A stretch of 64,000 nucleotides of DNA, from the NCBI GenBank assembly GCA_038503035.1, contig JAVSML010000029.1:62001-126000 (forward strand), read 5' to 3'. The translations under genes and the position numbers were made by a program. Origin of the DNA: Crocodylus rhombifer. Taxonomy: Eukaryota > Chordata > Crocodylia > Crocodylidae. The notes beneath the pieces are model-generated. The model saw nothing but the letters and a program-made list of their open reading frames with translations. It made no database searches and was not told where the DNA came from. This document shows positions 11,801 through 24,200 of the stretch, in pieces (within the stretch, counting starts at the first letter, position 1; each line of letters opens with the position of its first letter).

Positions 11801-13003
11801 TGAGCCCACAGTAACTTCCTTAATGTCTTCCATGTTCAGTTGAAGGTAATTTTTTGGTTTTTGGCAAGAAAGACATAGTAGATGGCTTACAGCAGAGGGT
11901 GAAAAATGATTATGTTAAGTAGCCCTATTAAGCTAGATTGATGTAAAAAATAAATAGGAATACTGTAGTATATTTTATTTCATGCTTTTTCTTCTCTGTT
12001 AATTTCTAACTGTAGACTAAAATTCTTAAATCATCTTTATTTAAACATGCTGTATATTGTTACTTTATTTTTTCTTTTTTCTTTCTCAGGCTTCCGCATT
12101 CAATTTTCAGTGCATTTTATCTACAGATAACCTTACTTGCATCTATTTTGTAGAAGACAAAGGTGTCATGTTTGTTTTCATTAGGGCATTGGTAGAATAT
12201 TATTTATCCTACAGAGCACATTCAAAAGTTTTTTACAACACTACAAATTGGCAGTCCATTTTCTCTATCAAAAACATTAATAAAGCTCATTGTAAATAAT
12301 ATACTCTATCATATTTGGTCTACCAGGTGAAATAAATATTCTGAGAGCTGGCATGAAGACTTACTGAAAGTGCAGTGACCATCTGCATCTCTGTTGGGCT
12401 TTAAAGGCCAGTTCTCCCTTCCAAAGATTTATAATACAAAGGGCAATTCACTAATTAGTACTGTAAATTAGTGTTGCCATGAGGTTAAAAAAAAAAAACC
12501 TAACAGCCCCTGCAGTATTTCAATTAATGTTATTTTTAATTGCTTGTATTAGCATTTGAGAACAAGATTGATTAGCTTTTAACTGTCAAAGAAACAGAAC
12601 TTGAAGCTGTTAAATACTGAAATGGAAGTTGTTAATTATACTTAAAAATCCATAGATACTATACATGGAAATCTAGAAGGTCATCTGAATCCTGGAGAAG
12701 GGGATGTTTTCATTTAAATAAAACAGAAATTAAAGTTAAATGTTAATACAGAGGCGTATGTATTTCTTACATTCTCTCTTAACTGATCACAGGAATTAAC
12801 ATCTCTAAAATCATTCTAAAAACAAAACAGTTTTACTGTTGCATCTTTTTATTGAAGTCATTTTAGTAGTGTTCAACTTTAAAGTGATTAGTTAATTCTC
12901 AGTTCTGATTAAAGTAGTCAGCATCAAATTCATACTAAAGCTATTGGACTTTTCCTTTTAAGGCTTCATTCAACTCAGGAGATAGAACCTGTTCAGCAAG
13001 ATA

Positions 13004-13088
13004 ATTCAGGTTCAAGCTCCAACCAGCTATAAAGTTAGACCACGAAAACGTGTACTCACTTTATAGCTGGTTGCTATTGAGCCTAATT
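13004..13088. repeat. Foldback hairpin, about 40-bp arms, 4-nt loop
   Basis: The left arm (13004-13044) and right arm (13049-13088) pair across an AAAA loop. The best-conserved 16 bp are CAACCAGCTATAAAGT against ACTTTATAGCTGGTTG. CACG/CGTG closes the loop, with a short mismatched patch between. The whole is about 85 bp, the size of a pre-miRNA or a tiny foldback MITE. Which of these it is cannot be told from one copy. Confidence 0.7.
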
Positions 13089-13920
13089 TTCATGTGTCAG
13101 CTGATAGGGCTCCCAACTGTGGGGGTGCACCATGCCCAGAGTGAAACCCTCAAGCCCTGGGGATCATGGCTGCTGGACTCTCCCAGACCCAGGGGTTTCA
13201 TGCAGCCCCAACCTGGGAGATCATAGCTGCCATAATCCCCCAGCTGTGTGGAGTGGGGGTATCCCTGCAGCTTGGAACCTCAACTTAGGGGCTCCCAGCT
13301 ACAGAAACATGCTTTTTGCTTGGATCCCAGGCTCCCCCTGCATCGGCAATACGGCGCAATGGGATATCATGTGCATGTGGCGTGGCAGGAGTTGCAATTG
13401 TGTGGATCATGCATTAAATTCCATCGTGCTTTTTTCCTGCATGAGTAGAAGGGGTCTATATGTTAGCAGTGAAACATGTAGCTTTTAAACAGGAAGATGC
13501 TTAAAGTCAGCCTACAATTAGAAAGTTCCTTCTAGGCCAGGGATATGTTAACATATGGTCAGAGAGCTAGATCCAACACACACAGAATTATAGAATCATA
13601 GAGCCTTATCATGTAGCCTGCAGCTCTGCCTGTCCATCTCAGAGCAGCTCTGTGAATTGAATGCCACAGGTACCAGCCCTGGCCAGATCTGGCATGAACT
13701 ACATGGGGCTAGAGCCGCTATAAATACTGCACATGACATATTGGGCTGGTCCAAGGCACATGCTGCATGTGCTGCCTGTAGTGGACTAGTTCTGTACACT
13801 GGTTATGGTGCATGGGGCTAATCTGTGATCCTAATCCAACCCACAGACTAGCCCTGTACCCGTTTTAGGCCTAATGAAACAGCATTAGCAGGAGAGGTGG
13901 GGTGTGCTTTACCTTACCCA
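13089..13920. other. GC-richer unassigned stretch
   Basis: It is more GC-rich than its flanks, especially 13130-13490 with repeated 'tgggagatcatagctgc'-like phrases. 13541-13600 (CAGGGATATGTTAACATATG) may be a decayed hAT-type end, and GAATTATAGAATCATAGAG at 13586 resembles a CR1 tail without a CR1 body. Nothing firm was found. Confidence 0.3.
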
Positions 13921-13924
13921 CCCA

Positions 13925-14010
13925 GGATGATCTATAGCTGGTTAAGACACTCTCCATAGAAGGTGGGAGATCTGGGTTTTAATTTCCTCAGTTTGAGCAA
14001 GGGACAGCAT
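13925..14010 (+). repeat. tRNA-like half repeat
   Basis: CTATAGCTGGTTAAGACACT, then GGGAGATCTGGGTTTTAATT, matches the A-box/B-box layout of the tRNA-like halves described elsewhere. Only the plus half is evident. Confidence 0.4.
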
Positions 14011-14399
14011 CCAATGGCTTTGGAGGTTTGCTTCCTTTTTTAAAAAAAGGCTGAAGAAATAGCTGATGATATAAGTAAGAAAATATGCATAATTTTGAAC
14101 AACAGGGGCTTGAAGATGGGCAACTTATTGTTAATTATAGGGAAATTTATTCTGTATTTTGCAACTTGAAAGCATCACAACCTACCTGCTGCTCGCAAAT
14201 TGTAATGCCCAAGTACAGCCAACCATGGCCATATGCAAATTAAGTACAATGCAGAGAATTTGGCAATCCAGATTAATGACAAATTTCAAACTCTGCTACC
14301 AGGGGGAGGGGAAAGAACGCCAGGAATGTTTTTCCTTTCCTTCCCCTTCATTTGTGGAGGAAGGGTTTAGCAGTCTTTTATGGAATATTTCAATGAGGT

Positions 14400-15180
14400 G
14401 GCTGTCACTTACAACTCCAAAGAGACTTTTGAGATCCTAGAAAAAGTTATGAAAGTGACTTCTTTTTACAAGGACAAGAAAATACCCACATGCTGATATG
14501 GGACTTCATCACAAACCAAGAATATGGGCTGACAGGTGACAAAGATGTATGTTTTCCCCTAATGCTACTTGTACTTTTGGCACAGTGACAACTTGTTTTT
14601 CACACAACAAAATGTTTGAAAGTGAAGCAACTCAAACTACAGATCCATATGTGATGGAGAAACCTGAGTACCAACTTGAAGAACAAGCTACAAGAAAAGT
14701 TCTTTCATTTCAAAGTATTTAAGGAAACTGCTTACCTCCCTTTAAATTGCAATTAAATCAAATGTACTGAAGGTATACCAGAGCATATACCAATTCATTA
14801 TTTGGAGAATAGTTTCACTGTAGTTCCTCTTTGATAGGAGACCTTCACAGTTGAGGACCTGCTTCACAGTGTCAGGATTGCAGATTAGCAGACGTGGATT
14901 GAGAAGCACTGTACACTGTTTTATGTACTCCAGGAAGTAGCACCAAAGCTCCAGGACTCAGAATGACTAGGCACAAAGTAGATCAATTTCTTCTCCAACT
15001 ATAAGTATCTAACTCTTCAGGAGATAGTAGAAAATGTGCTAGCTGTGCCTGTGAGCAATATTCCAGCACAAAGAGTCTTCTCCATAAGGAGAGATGTCTA
15101 AGAGAAATGGGATGAACCTGATTTTGTATTCATATAGCGTGAAGAAATCATGCAGTGAGTTCCATGAATTCATTCTCAGG
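14400..15180 (+). pseudogene. hAT transposase remnant (C-terminal dimerisation region)
   Basis: Near 15025-15105 the plus strand reads ENVLAVPVSNIPAQRVFSI. This resembles the hAT-family C-terminal dimerisation signature, where 'LAIPATSxPSERVFS' is typical. An earlier stretch near 14390-14470 reads YNSKETFEILEKVMKVTSFY and could be part of the same transposase core, but I cannot confirm it. Stops and frame changes separate the two. A possible hAT end (CAGTGCTTCTCAATC in reverse, near 14895-14909) lies between them, so more than one element may be mixed here. It is non-functional. Family-level confidence is moderate; limits are approximate. Confidence 0.5.
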
Positions 15181-16080
15181 ATCTCTTGCCAGCAGCAGTA
15201 TTATAAAATGAGAGCTCCAGCTACTACCTATATTATACTGAAACAGTGTAACATTATTACTGGGTTGTGCATTTATTATAGTCACAACTGTTATTAAGGA
15301 AAAATCTGCTATGTCGATCTCTACTAATTGAGAGTGGTATCCCCTTTTTGATGCCCCTATCATGACCTGCTTGTTTTGGTGGGATGAGGGGGTTCCCTTA
15401 CCTCTTATCTCTCATCTTATGTAAGGTAAGGTCCAGATTTTTAGAGCGATTTTGGCACTCTTAGTCCTCATTGGCTTCAAGGCATTGACATGTAATACAT
15501 GTAACTAAACAAATACATAATAATGATAACTTATAGTTCACTTTTCCACATATTTCCCATTACATTTTCACTTCTGAAATTTCTTTGGGATTTATACATT
15601 TCATACTTAGCTTCTATCAGCAAATGAAAGTTAGTAACCTTGTAACCTGGAGGTCAAGCCTCTAGAGCATATATCATCAGTGCAGTAAAGCACGAGGAAC
15701 TTTATGCTCGCATGGTAAGAGACGCTGGACTTTCCACACTTAATGGTATCCAGCATTCTCCCAGTGGACAATAGTAACAAGGTGTGAAACATGGGGATTC
15801 AGAAGATGGACAGAAGGAAGGGAGGGAGATTCCCAATTACAAGTTACAAACAATTGAAGTCTGAATCCCTTCCTTTTCCTAGAACTAACTTGGTTTTCTA
15901 AGCGAAGAAATAAATGTTTGTTTGATTTTTAAATCAAGAAAGCTATTTTCATTTACAATTTCCAGTGAGGAAACCCACCCCCCCTCAAGGAAATCAACAT
16001 TTTCTATGATTTTTTATTATTTTTACTTTGAGGAACATGTTTCCAACTAAATAACTCCATGCCAAAATTTCAACTATCTC

Positions 16081-16230
16081 TGTCAAAACTGGAGGTGACT
16101 TTTCTCATTTTAATTTGACTATATAATGTAATTATAGTCAAATTAAATCTAAAATATTATGCCTTCTGATTGCCTCTAAAGCAACCCTGATTCTTTGTTA
16201 AAATGAGAAAAATCACCTCCAGTTTTGGCA
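16081..16230. repeat. Foldback element with nested hairpin
   Basis: The outer arms 16081-16113 and 16198-16230 are complementary at 31 of 33 positions (core AAAACTGGAGGTGA). Between them an inner perfect palindrome pairs 16111-16123 (TAATTTGACTATA) with 16133-16145. There is no coding capacity. The layout resembles a small foldback MITE. No target duplication is evident because the right arm overlaps the next hairpin. Confidence 0.8.
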
Positions 16231-16299
16231 AACTATGATCACTATATTTCAAGTAATGTAAGTAGAGTAACTTGAAATATAGTGATCATAGTTTGCCAA
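16225..16299. repeat. Perfect 30-bp inverted repeat hairpin
   Basis: Arms 16225-16254 and 16270-16299 are perfectly complementary over 30 bp (starting TTGGCAAACTATGATCACTA), with a 15-nt loop. It shares TTGGCA with the right arm of the preceding foldback. This is compatible with a MITE, a snap-back duplication or a small-RNA precursor. Confidence 0.85.
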
Positions 16300-16319
16300 G
16301 GTTGAAAGCTTCATTTATC

Positions 16320-17590
16320 AACTTTTTGTTTATATAAATGAGCAAACACTGTATGCATGGTTAATACATTTTTTTAAATCTCCAACATAGTGACCAGCAA
16401 AGAATTATCTTACAAAGCTCTTAAAACCTGCTGTTGAATTCCTAGGTGCAGTACACAAGGCAGATAGGATGCTGTGCTTCATTTCTAGAGAAGCAGATGA
16501 TAAATCAAAGAAAATAGAATTAATAGTGTCTAATTACTAGTTATAAACCTCACCTGGAGTACCATATTTAGTAGTGATCACCATACTGTAGGATATAATT
16601 GTCCTTGGTCGAATATAATATAGAGCACAAAGTATGATAAAACTCAAAAGAAAAAATGAAAAGGGAAGACGATAAAAATGTGACTATTTTGGAAACTGGA
16701 TTTGTGACTTTATCATGGAGGATTTTAAAATATACTCTTTATGGAATTTGAGTAAATGCAATCATAACACAGTAATCTGTGCATTCCCAGTTAATTGCAT
16801 CAGTTAATCTATCAAGAAAGGGGAAAAATAACCTTTAAAATGTTTTGAATTTTCCTACAATAGTCTTTCCAAGAGTAAAGCACTGAGTTTATATTGAAAA
16901 ATTAGCTGGCATTCCTTTTTATGCTTTACATTACAGCATCATTAACATAAATTATTTACATCTTATTACAGTATTATTGTGACACACTAATATATTTTAA
17001 GCACAAGGATTTCTGTTACAATTTAAAATCTTTTTTTACATATATATATGCAATGAGTTTGTATTCTCTAACCCATGAAAAAGAAAATCCACACCAAAAA
17101 AACTGGAATAATCTGTATTCCGGGAAATCTGCAGATTTAAATTGGACATTCTCAAATACTTCTTTGTTAATGCTGTTGTCAGAGTTTACATTATGTAGCT
17201 CCTAAACACAGCACTGGAAGTACCAGTCAGACTTTATGCACACAGCATATTTCCTTATACAGTTCTTCAGGACAAAAAACTTGACAAGAGCAACCTCTCT
17301 TACCTATCTCCTCACCAAAAAATGATAGTGGGAGGAGGAGGGAGATGGGGTGATCATCTTGCTGATCTTGATTATTATGCACATAGCTGCCAATAAGGGA
17401 GTCCCAGTTCTCTTCCACAACCTGACCACAATACTGTTCAAATATTTAATTAGGTATCAGGAAACCACTTCAATAGGCCAATATCATTACTCCTTTACCA
17501 TTGAGTAATCATGGCAGAGAGTTTTTATATAACTTTTCCTGACATGATAAATAAATGTCTGCTGAGGATTTTATAGGCAAGTGCCTAATT
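16320..17590. other. Unassigned AT-rich DNA
   Basis: No gene, clear repeat or structure was recognised beyond a short (TA)n run near 17040. Confidence 0.4.
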
Positions 17591-17596
17591 TACCAT

Positions 17597-17690
17597 GTCA
17601 CTGAGAGAAGTCACTTAACAACTGTAATCTCATTTTACCATGTGTGAATTGGGGACAATATCTCTCTACCTATATGTATGGCCTGTCAAT
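17597..17690 (+). repeat. MIR-type SINE 3' portion
   Basis: GAGAGAAGTCACTTAACAAC, then TGTGTGAATTGGGGACAATA, then CTACC follows the order of the MIR consensus tail (caagtcacttaac ... tgtaaaatggggataat ... cctacc). It is old and diverged. Confidence 0.5.
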
Positions 17691-17805
17691 GTCTTATTTC
17701 CTGTATGTGTCTGAATTTCACTTAAAACATATATCATTGCTTCTATTTCACAAATGGATAAAGCATAAAGAGAAAAAGACCTTTCACACTGCTAAATCAT
17801 TTACT

Positions 17806-17905
17806 CTCTCTCTGTTTCCTCTTTTGTAAAAATAAAGATAAGAATACTTTATAGGGACAACCCTGAGGATTATTTAGTAAGCTGCTTTGTAGTGTAATTC
17901 TTTTA
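17806..17905 (+). repeat. MIR-type SINE 3' portion, second copy
   Basis: CTGTTTCCTCTTTTGTAAAA, then AAGATAAGAATAC, then CCTGAGGATTATTTAG parallels the MIR tail (tttcctcatctgtaaaatgg ... gtgaggattaaatgag). Confidence 0.45.
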
Positions 17906-20506
17906 TATTATGGAGTAATGATCTTGCCGTAGCTAAGGGTGAAGCTAAATTTCTGTTCCCTGAAGTTTTTTATGCATACATCATTATTTCTAGTGAACAG
18001 ACATCCATTCATCTGGAATGGTAAGTGGGTGAGAATGTAACCCTCTGTTAGTTGCTCCACCAAGAACGGTGATCCCAGTGTAACTAATGATGATTCTCAG
18101 CTTCAGGTTCTTGGTGGTTGTTGCTCCAGAAAGAAATGGAAGAAAAGGAAAATGAGGAACACACAATTACTGAAGCCTTTGCTAGGGGACCCACAGATAG
18201 AAGGTAGGACAGAAATAAACATTATTACTTCAATTACAGTTTAAATAAAAATTAAAGTATTCTAGTAACAGAATTTTTCTAACATCCCTATCCACCATCG
18301 TTTAAACAGAATGGCATTTCTCCTCTGAGAAGCCATTACTTCCAGATTTTCTCTTGCCAGTGGGAAGGAAGCCTCTATAAAGAATGACCTTCTCACAACA
18401 CGTACTGTATACATATAGAGACAAACCTGAGGAACCAATATGCTGAATATTACTGCTAGCAGAGTTATGATTTAGGAGCTGCCACTCTGGGAATCCAACC
18501 TCAAGCTTTTTCATGCAGCAGGGTTTACATGCCTTTGTATATTAAGCCAGAGTGTCATGCAGAACTGAAAACATTTTATTTACCACTATAGCAGCAATAA
18601 ATGAGACTGCACTAAGAACTCTACATTATGTTTTCAGTTTTCTTGTAAATGTATTTTTACTCATAAAATATAATATACAGTTCTTATTACTTTAATGGAC
18701 TGTGAATTGATTTGCTTGCACTATGGAAGTAGTCAGACTTTCGGTCTCTGACTCAAAATGACATCTTTTTTGCAATTTCTTTTATTTTACAGAAGAATGG
18801 GTCATTGAAAGCCTCTTAAATCCTATACATTCTGATAACCCATTCTTTTATCATACTGCCTGATGTCAGTCTTCACCTTATTGACTCTAAATTACATTTA
18901 ATCCTGTTAAGATCACCTTTATTGAAAGACAAGGACACACTTTCTGAAGACACTGAAAGGTTTTAGGAGTAGCTAGATCACGTGGGCAGAACATGAGCCC
19001 CTTAAAACATTATAACACAGTGACATTATAACATAGTGACATTGTCATGCTGTGGGAGACTTTGACCGGGTGGCTCAATACAAGTAATTCTGTTGCACAG
19101 GAAGTACGTTTTGTACCACATAGGATAATGCATGATATGCCCAGTAAGCTCTAAGCCATAGGCCATTCTTTCAAAAATGGTGCAATTCTATTAAGGGAGA
19201 TACCTTGCAGGGGGGAAAAATACTGTTAGAACCAGTGAACAAATTAAAATAACATGGCTGCAGGGAAAATATCTATATAGAAGCCTTTATGGCTAGAATG
19301 CATAATAATAGCCTTGTCACATTAGGATCTGGGGAACCCAAGATATAGGACTCTTTTATTACACTTTACAGGGCCTTCTTTACTAAACTTTTGCATTAGC
19401 AATAAATTTAGTCTTGGATACTAATTTGATGCATTTGAAAACTAAGCCAAAGCACACTTTTGTTCTTGTCATGAAAATATGGAGAACAAGGTCTACATAT
19501 CACTGCTGTGGCAAGTTGACACCTAACAAGATTTATGCTATTTGAAAACCCTATTCTTGCTAAATGCATTGCATATGTAAGTTCACTGTAATTTACTTGG
19601 AACTTTGCTGCTACAAATAATGTTAATATCTCTGTTTTGATATGACAAAATTTATTTAATCTGGTACCTCATTTTGAAATATATTCATTAAAAGTGTTGA
19701 ATGGGGGTGGGGGGTATCTGTCAGCACAAATGTTGTTCATTTGCAAAGTGACAGTACTCACAAGTCCCAAGGAAAGGAATAGTTGAATTGACAATGTCAC
19801 ATATCATAGCATTATTCGGATGGTGTGATCTTATTGATTGGACAGCAGTTGCAAATTTAAAGCTTATGCTACATTTCACTAATACCATGACAATGAAGAG
19901 CATGAGCAATGGTCTGTCAAATGTGTGAAAATTGTGCCATGCAAGTAAATAAACGCATGGTTCATAATTCTATGAAAGGATGATGGTAACATTTATTCTG
20001 GAATTAAGCAATAATGAAATGGGCTATGCTTTGTGCTCTAAACATAACACAGGGTTACAATGCACGAGCAACTCCTTCATTACTGATATTATAGAACAGT
20101 TAAAATGGTAAGCTTCCCACCCCTCCAATATTAGAAGGAGGACACTTTAGCTGATAAACAGAGACATCACTATTGAAGCTGTTTTTTGTAATCTTTGTAT
20201 ATTTTCCAACCATTTAGATAGCAGGTATTTTGTGCTGCTATATAATTGTGAGTAAAGGCAAAGGTTTTTTTTTAGTCATACCCATAAAGGAATTGGTCTA
20301 ATCTAATTTGTTTGGGATGAAGGATGCCCATTGTAGCCTGAATAAAGAACCACGTATTTCTACATAGATTTTTAAAGTGTGTCCCCATGGTATCTGCTTG
20401 CCTGTCAGTGATACATTAAACAACATGACTAAAATGTGTTGCATGTGGTTCCTTCTCCATTCCTCTCTTTTATGAATGGGAAACACTTATGGGGTTTGAA
20501 CACTTT
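17906..20506. other. Unassigned AT-rich DNA with minor structure
   Basis: No gene recognised. It contains an 11-bp perfect inverted repeat CCACCAAGAAC/GTTCTTGGTGG (18057-18067 and 18107-18117). It also has a 16-bp tandem duplication ACATTATAACACAGTG/ACATTATAACATAGTG around 19007-19043. Confidence 0.4.
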
Positions 20507-21000
20507 GGCTGTGTCCAGATAAGCATGCACATGCATTTCCCCAGGGACAAATAAACAGTGGTTACATAGTTGTGCCACTGTAACTTAATCACAGGGAATA
20601 CTTGTGGATGTGTGCTCTGGTGTGTGGCAAGTTGCTCCGCATGGGTTAGGGGAGGCTGGAGCCAGCACCTGGACTGGACCCAGCACCCTTACCTGAGGTC
20701 CTGGGGGCTCCCTGGAGCTCCAGCAGTGGCGCTCCAGCATGAGGAGCCTGGCTTGCAGCTGGAGTGTGGCTCTGGCTGGCCAGGCTCTGGTTTTGGTTGG
20801 TGTACGCTACCACCACATGCACCACTCTGATTTTTTCAGGCACAGAATTTTTAACACTGGGATCTCCCAGTGTCAAAAAACCCGCCCTGCTGCAAACCAG
20901 CACTGTGATGAATGCTTGCGTGTGTAGTGTGCGTGGTTTGCGGCACTGCAGACGGATCTGCAGTGCTGGGTACCGCATGTCGTGCTTGTCTGAACCTGCC
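20507..21000. mobile_element. DNA element with GGC...GCC ends, copy 2 of the 'gatcccagtgtc' family
   Basis: The left end is GGCTGTGTCCAGATAAGCAT. The right end, reverse-complemented, is GGCAGGTTCAGACAAGCACG. It is 494 bp long and flanked by TTT on both sides (20504-20506 and 21001-21003), a 3-bp target duplication. The centre holds a near-palindrome, ACACTGGGATCTCCCAGTGT, shared in part with the elements at 2233 and 45405. It is GC-rich relative to its surroundings and non-coding. It is Harbinger-like by target-duplication size only. Confidence 0.65.
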
Positions 21001-21134
21001 TTTTGGTTATTGTCATTTACATGCTTTGAGCTTTGATTTATGAAGCGAGACCACCCAAGTGCACCTTGACCTCAGACCACAAAGCAGTACTTAGAATGTG
21101 GGAAAACTATAGTTCTTGCAGGTCCCAAGTGAGT

Positions 21135-21295
21135 TGGGGGTTCATTGTGCAAAGTGCCATACAAACATTATTAAAGACAGTGCCTACATTAGATTAAATT
21201 TGGCAAAATATGGGAGAGGAGGTTATGAGTGTCTTGCCCCAAACCAGTGACAGAGTCCTGGCTCCCTGGATCAGTCTGGTGCTCTATATAGGTTT
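21135..21295 (+). repeat. Ancient interspersed repeat (MIR/L3-like 3' block)
   Basis: The order TGTGCAAAGTGCCATACAAA, then AAAGACAGTGCCTACATTAG, then CTTGCCCCAAACCAGTGACA, then ending TCTGGTGCTCTATA follows a repeat I know to be widespread in sauropsids. The class is uncertain. The sequence at 62985-63120 shows the same opening order. Confidence 0.4.
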
Positions 21296-24200
21296 TGTTT
21301 TTTTAATGTTTGCCTTTTTTTTTCTGGAGAATACCTCAAGTGAGGTGTAGTATTCCAGTCAGGTAGATATGGAGCATCGCATGTGTCCCCAGTGCCTGTT
21401 CCTACTTTGCTGTGCAGACACATAGTTCTGCTACTTTAGTAACTGATAATGTATTGTGACTCCTATTCCTAATTATGGGACCTCTTCCACCAGGTCCCAT
21501 AGTTGTCCCAGTCTCTCAGGAGGACAGCTTATGTGCTTTCTTAAGTCAGGATCCAGCTAGAACCCAGGCAGGTCCCTGCCTCCCTGGGCTACGGACTCCC
21601 ATTCACTGTGCATGCTGGTCTTGTGGCCCCAGTGACTCACACCCTTATTTTTCAACCACAGGGCCACTTCAGCATGATGAAAATAGTATCCCTTGCCAAT
21701 AGCCAATAGTCTGGTGGTTAGGGCACATTCCTGGGGAGTGAGAAAGAAGGCTTTGGTTAACTTGAACTGATTTCAGTTGAATCTGTATAAATTAAAAGTA
21801 GCTCAGCATCAGTGGGTTCAAGTTCATACAAAAACAGTGCAATTATGATGAAAACCAAGCCTCTATTCTCCCCAGGATTGAGAAACAGGACTCAGCATAG
21901 AGCCAAATCCAGTTGCCTCTACCACAAGAGTAAGGCTGGAGAAATATGTTAAGGTCTGGCCATTCCACTGGCACCAAAGGGTCCAAGCATATTGCACCCA
22001 TCCCCTCCTGTAGACATGCTCCAAACCCAGAAATACCTCAGTGATGCTGCTCTGGAAGTGTCCTGCTACACTATCCCTGAAGTCCTCAGTTTCCAGCATG
22101 CCTCAGAGCAGCTGTGGAGAAGAGCATGAAGCAGTCTCACTGATGAACTTCCAGGTTTTAAGTGTGTCTGTGGACATGGGTAGGCAGAGCTTAGGCAGGA
22201 TGTGGCCCCTTGGTGCTGGGACCTGCCATCACTACAGCGAAGAGAAGTGCTCGGTAACATACGTAATGTGAGGTTCTCTTCTTCTTCCTAGTGTGATGAT
22301 CTGTTGCATAAAGACAACTGCCAGATTAGACCAGTAATATGGTATACATTTGTAGTTACTAAAGATCAAAATAAACAATTTAAGCCAATTGTGTACAAGC
22401 TACTATGCATTTTATAAGTGAAATTTTCACTCTCCTGACTCCATCTATACAATCTCCTTCTACAGCTATTCAAATGGGTTATGACTTCCTTTTTGGAAAC
22501 AGTGAAATAAGAATCACTCAGTCTCTGGCAGCTACAAATGAGGTCCAATATTTTTACTGCTGTCAGCCACCCTATGTGATCTATCTTTAGTCAATGCTGT
22601 GTGCCAGCCATGCTGTGCAATAGCTCCATGAGAAATAGAAGATTCCAAACCTAAGCAAAAATGTTAAGCTGTTTGCACCCTAGCATCATACCCGTGGAAT
22701 GCAATAGGAGATGAGCAAAACATACTACCTCCTCTATGGGATATCAAGGAATCCTTTATCTTGCTACAGCCATCCATAGACCCCTATCACTTTTAGATGA
22801 TGACAGAAAATCATTGCAACTAAAGTCCCTACTGTCCAGCAATGACAAAGAAAACATCATGGCATATCAATTGTCTTGTAGCAATTGTCACTGAGCACTG
22901 ACAGCATGCAAAGTGCACTGCCATACCAATTATTAAAAGGTCTTTTAGTCAAACCTGCTCTTCCCAAAGGTAATTGGTATCAATTAATTTATCAAGTTTT
23001 CCTAATTACAACAAGAAAAATTGCATTGCAAGATGTATTGACATTTCATAGCTTTTCCAGGAAAAAAAAGACAAAATATATCTTCATAGGAGAATGTGAT
23101 AGGCCATTCTTTATTGATTAAAATTTTCACATAGGAAAAGTTTTACAGAGAACGTTTAAAAATAAAACTGAAAAGTGAACACACTGGACTTTTTATCTGT
23201 ATTATCAAAGTATAGGGTTGGTTTTGATCCACGTTTTTTTTTCCCTCTGATGAAATGTTTCATGTTGTAGTAGAATTAATAAGATCTGATACATTAGCTT
23301 TTAATGGAATTTCATTTTTAAATAGGCATATAGGAATATTTCCATAACAAACTTCATTAGAGAAAATAGAAGATTGTGTTATTTCATCATTAATACAAAG
23401 AGGTAGATAATTAGGATGACGCAATATGCATATTGAGTGAAATTCAAACCCTCCTTGACAAAACAGAAATATATAGGCTTTGTGTGGGCAGCTTTGTGGG
23501 GACACAAGAATAGAATTCATCCACCAGCCTGTAAAGTAAAGTACTGCATGCTATCCATTCACGTCCTCAGTGACCAGATTAGAGTTTATTAGCTATAATG
23601 AGGGTTTTTGCCCTCTGCCTCTACTTCAGTGCTTGTAGCAGGCATCACACCATGGGATCTGAGCAATGGCAGATTCAATAACATCTCCAGAGGCCTGTTT
23701 CGACTGATTCGTTTAGGGCAAACATGAAGATCAGTTCCTTTATGGGTATGAAGAATGCATGGACCTTTTCCATGCCTGCTCTTCTTTTCTTCTATGAAGC
23801 AGCACTCTAGGCTAAATGTGATCCAACACTTTGCAATGAGGAGAGAATGAACTTGGGAAGAATGTTACTTGTCAAATGATATGTATAGATGATATATAAA
23901 GGATAAAGAAAATTTTAACAAAGGTCTTTTTTCTCATAGAAACCCACCATACTAGTAAAATCTTGGGCCAGCTCTTCAGAGGGTATAATTTAATGGAGTT
24001 TAATTGAAAGCAATTTATACCATCTAAGAGACTGACCCAGTATTATCCTTTCTCTAACGTGAATTTTATGTCGATCTTCGGTTTTTCTGTAGTCTGAATG
24101 ATTTCTTATGAACTGTTTTGCTCGACCTCTCACAGCAAGTTATAGGCATCTTCCAGACACAGTGAACTGTGCTACTTTCATGTGTTTTCCCTGCTAACTC

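Noticed and set aside
13583..13605. CR1 3' tail (TATAGAATCATAGAG)
   Set aside because: No CR1 body or untranslated-region hairpin follows; the match is too short.
14385..14480. Processed pseudogene of a host gene (YNSKETFEILEKVMKVTSFY)
   Set aside because: I cannot name a parent gene; a hAT transposase origin is equally likely. Kept only as part of the hAT remnant.
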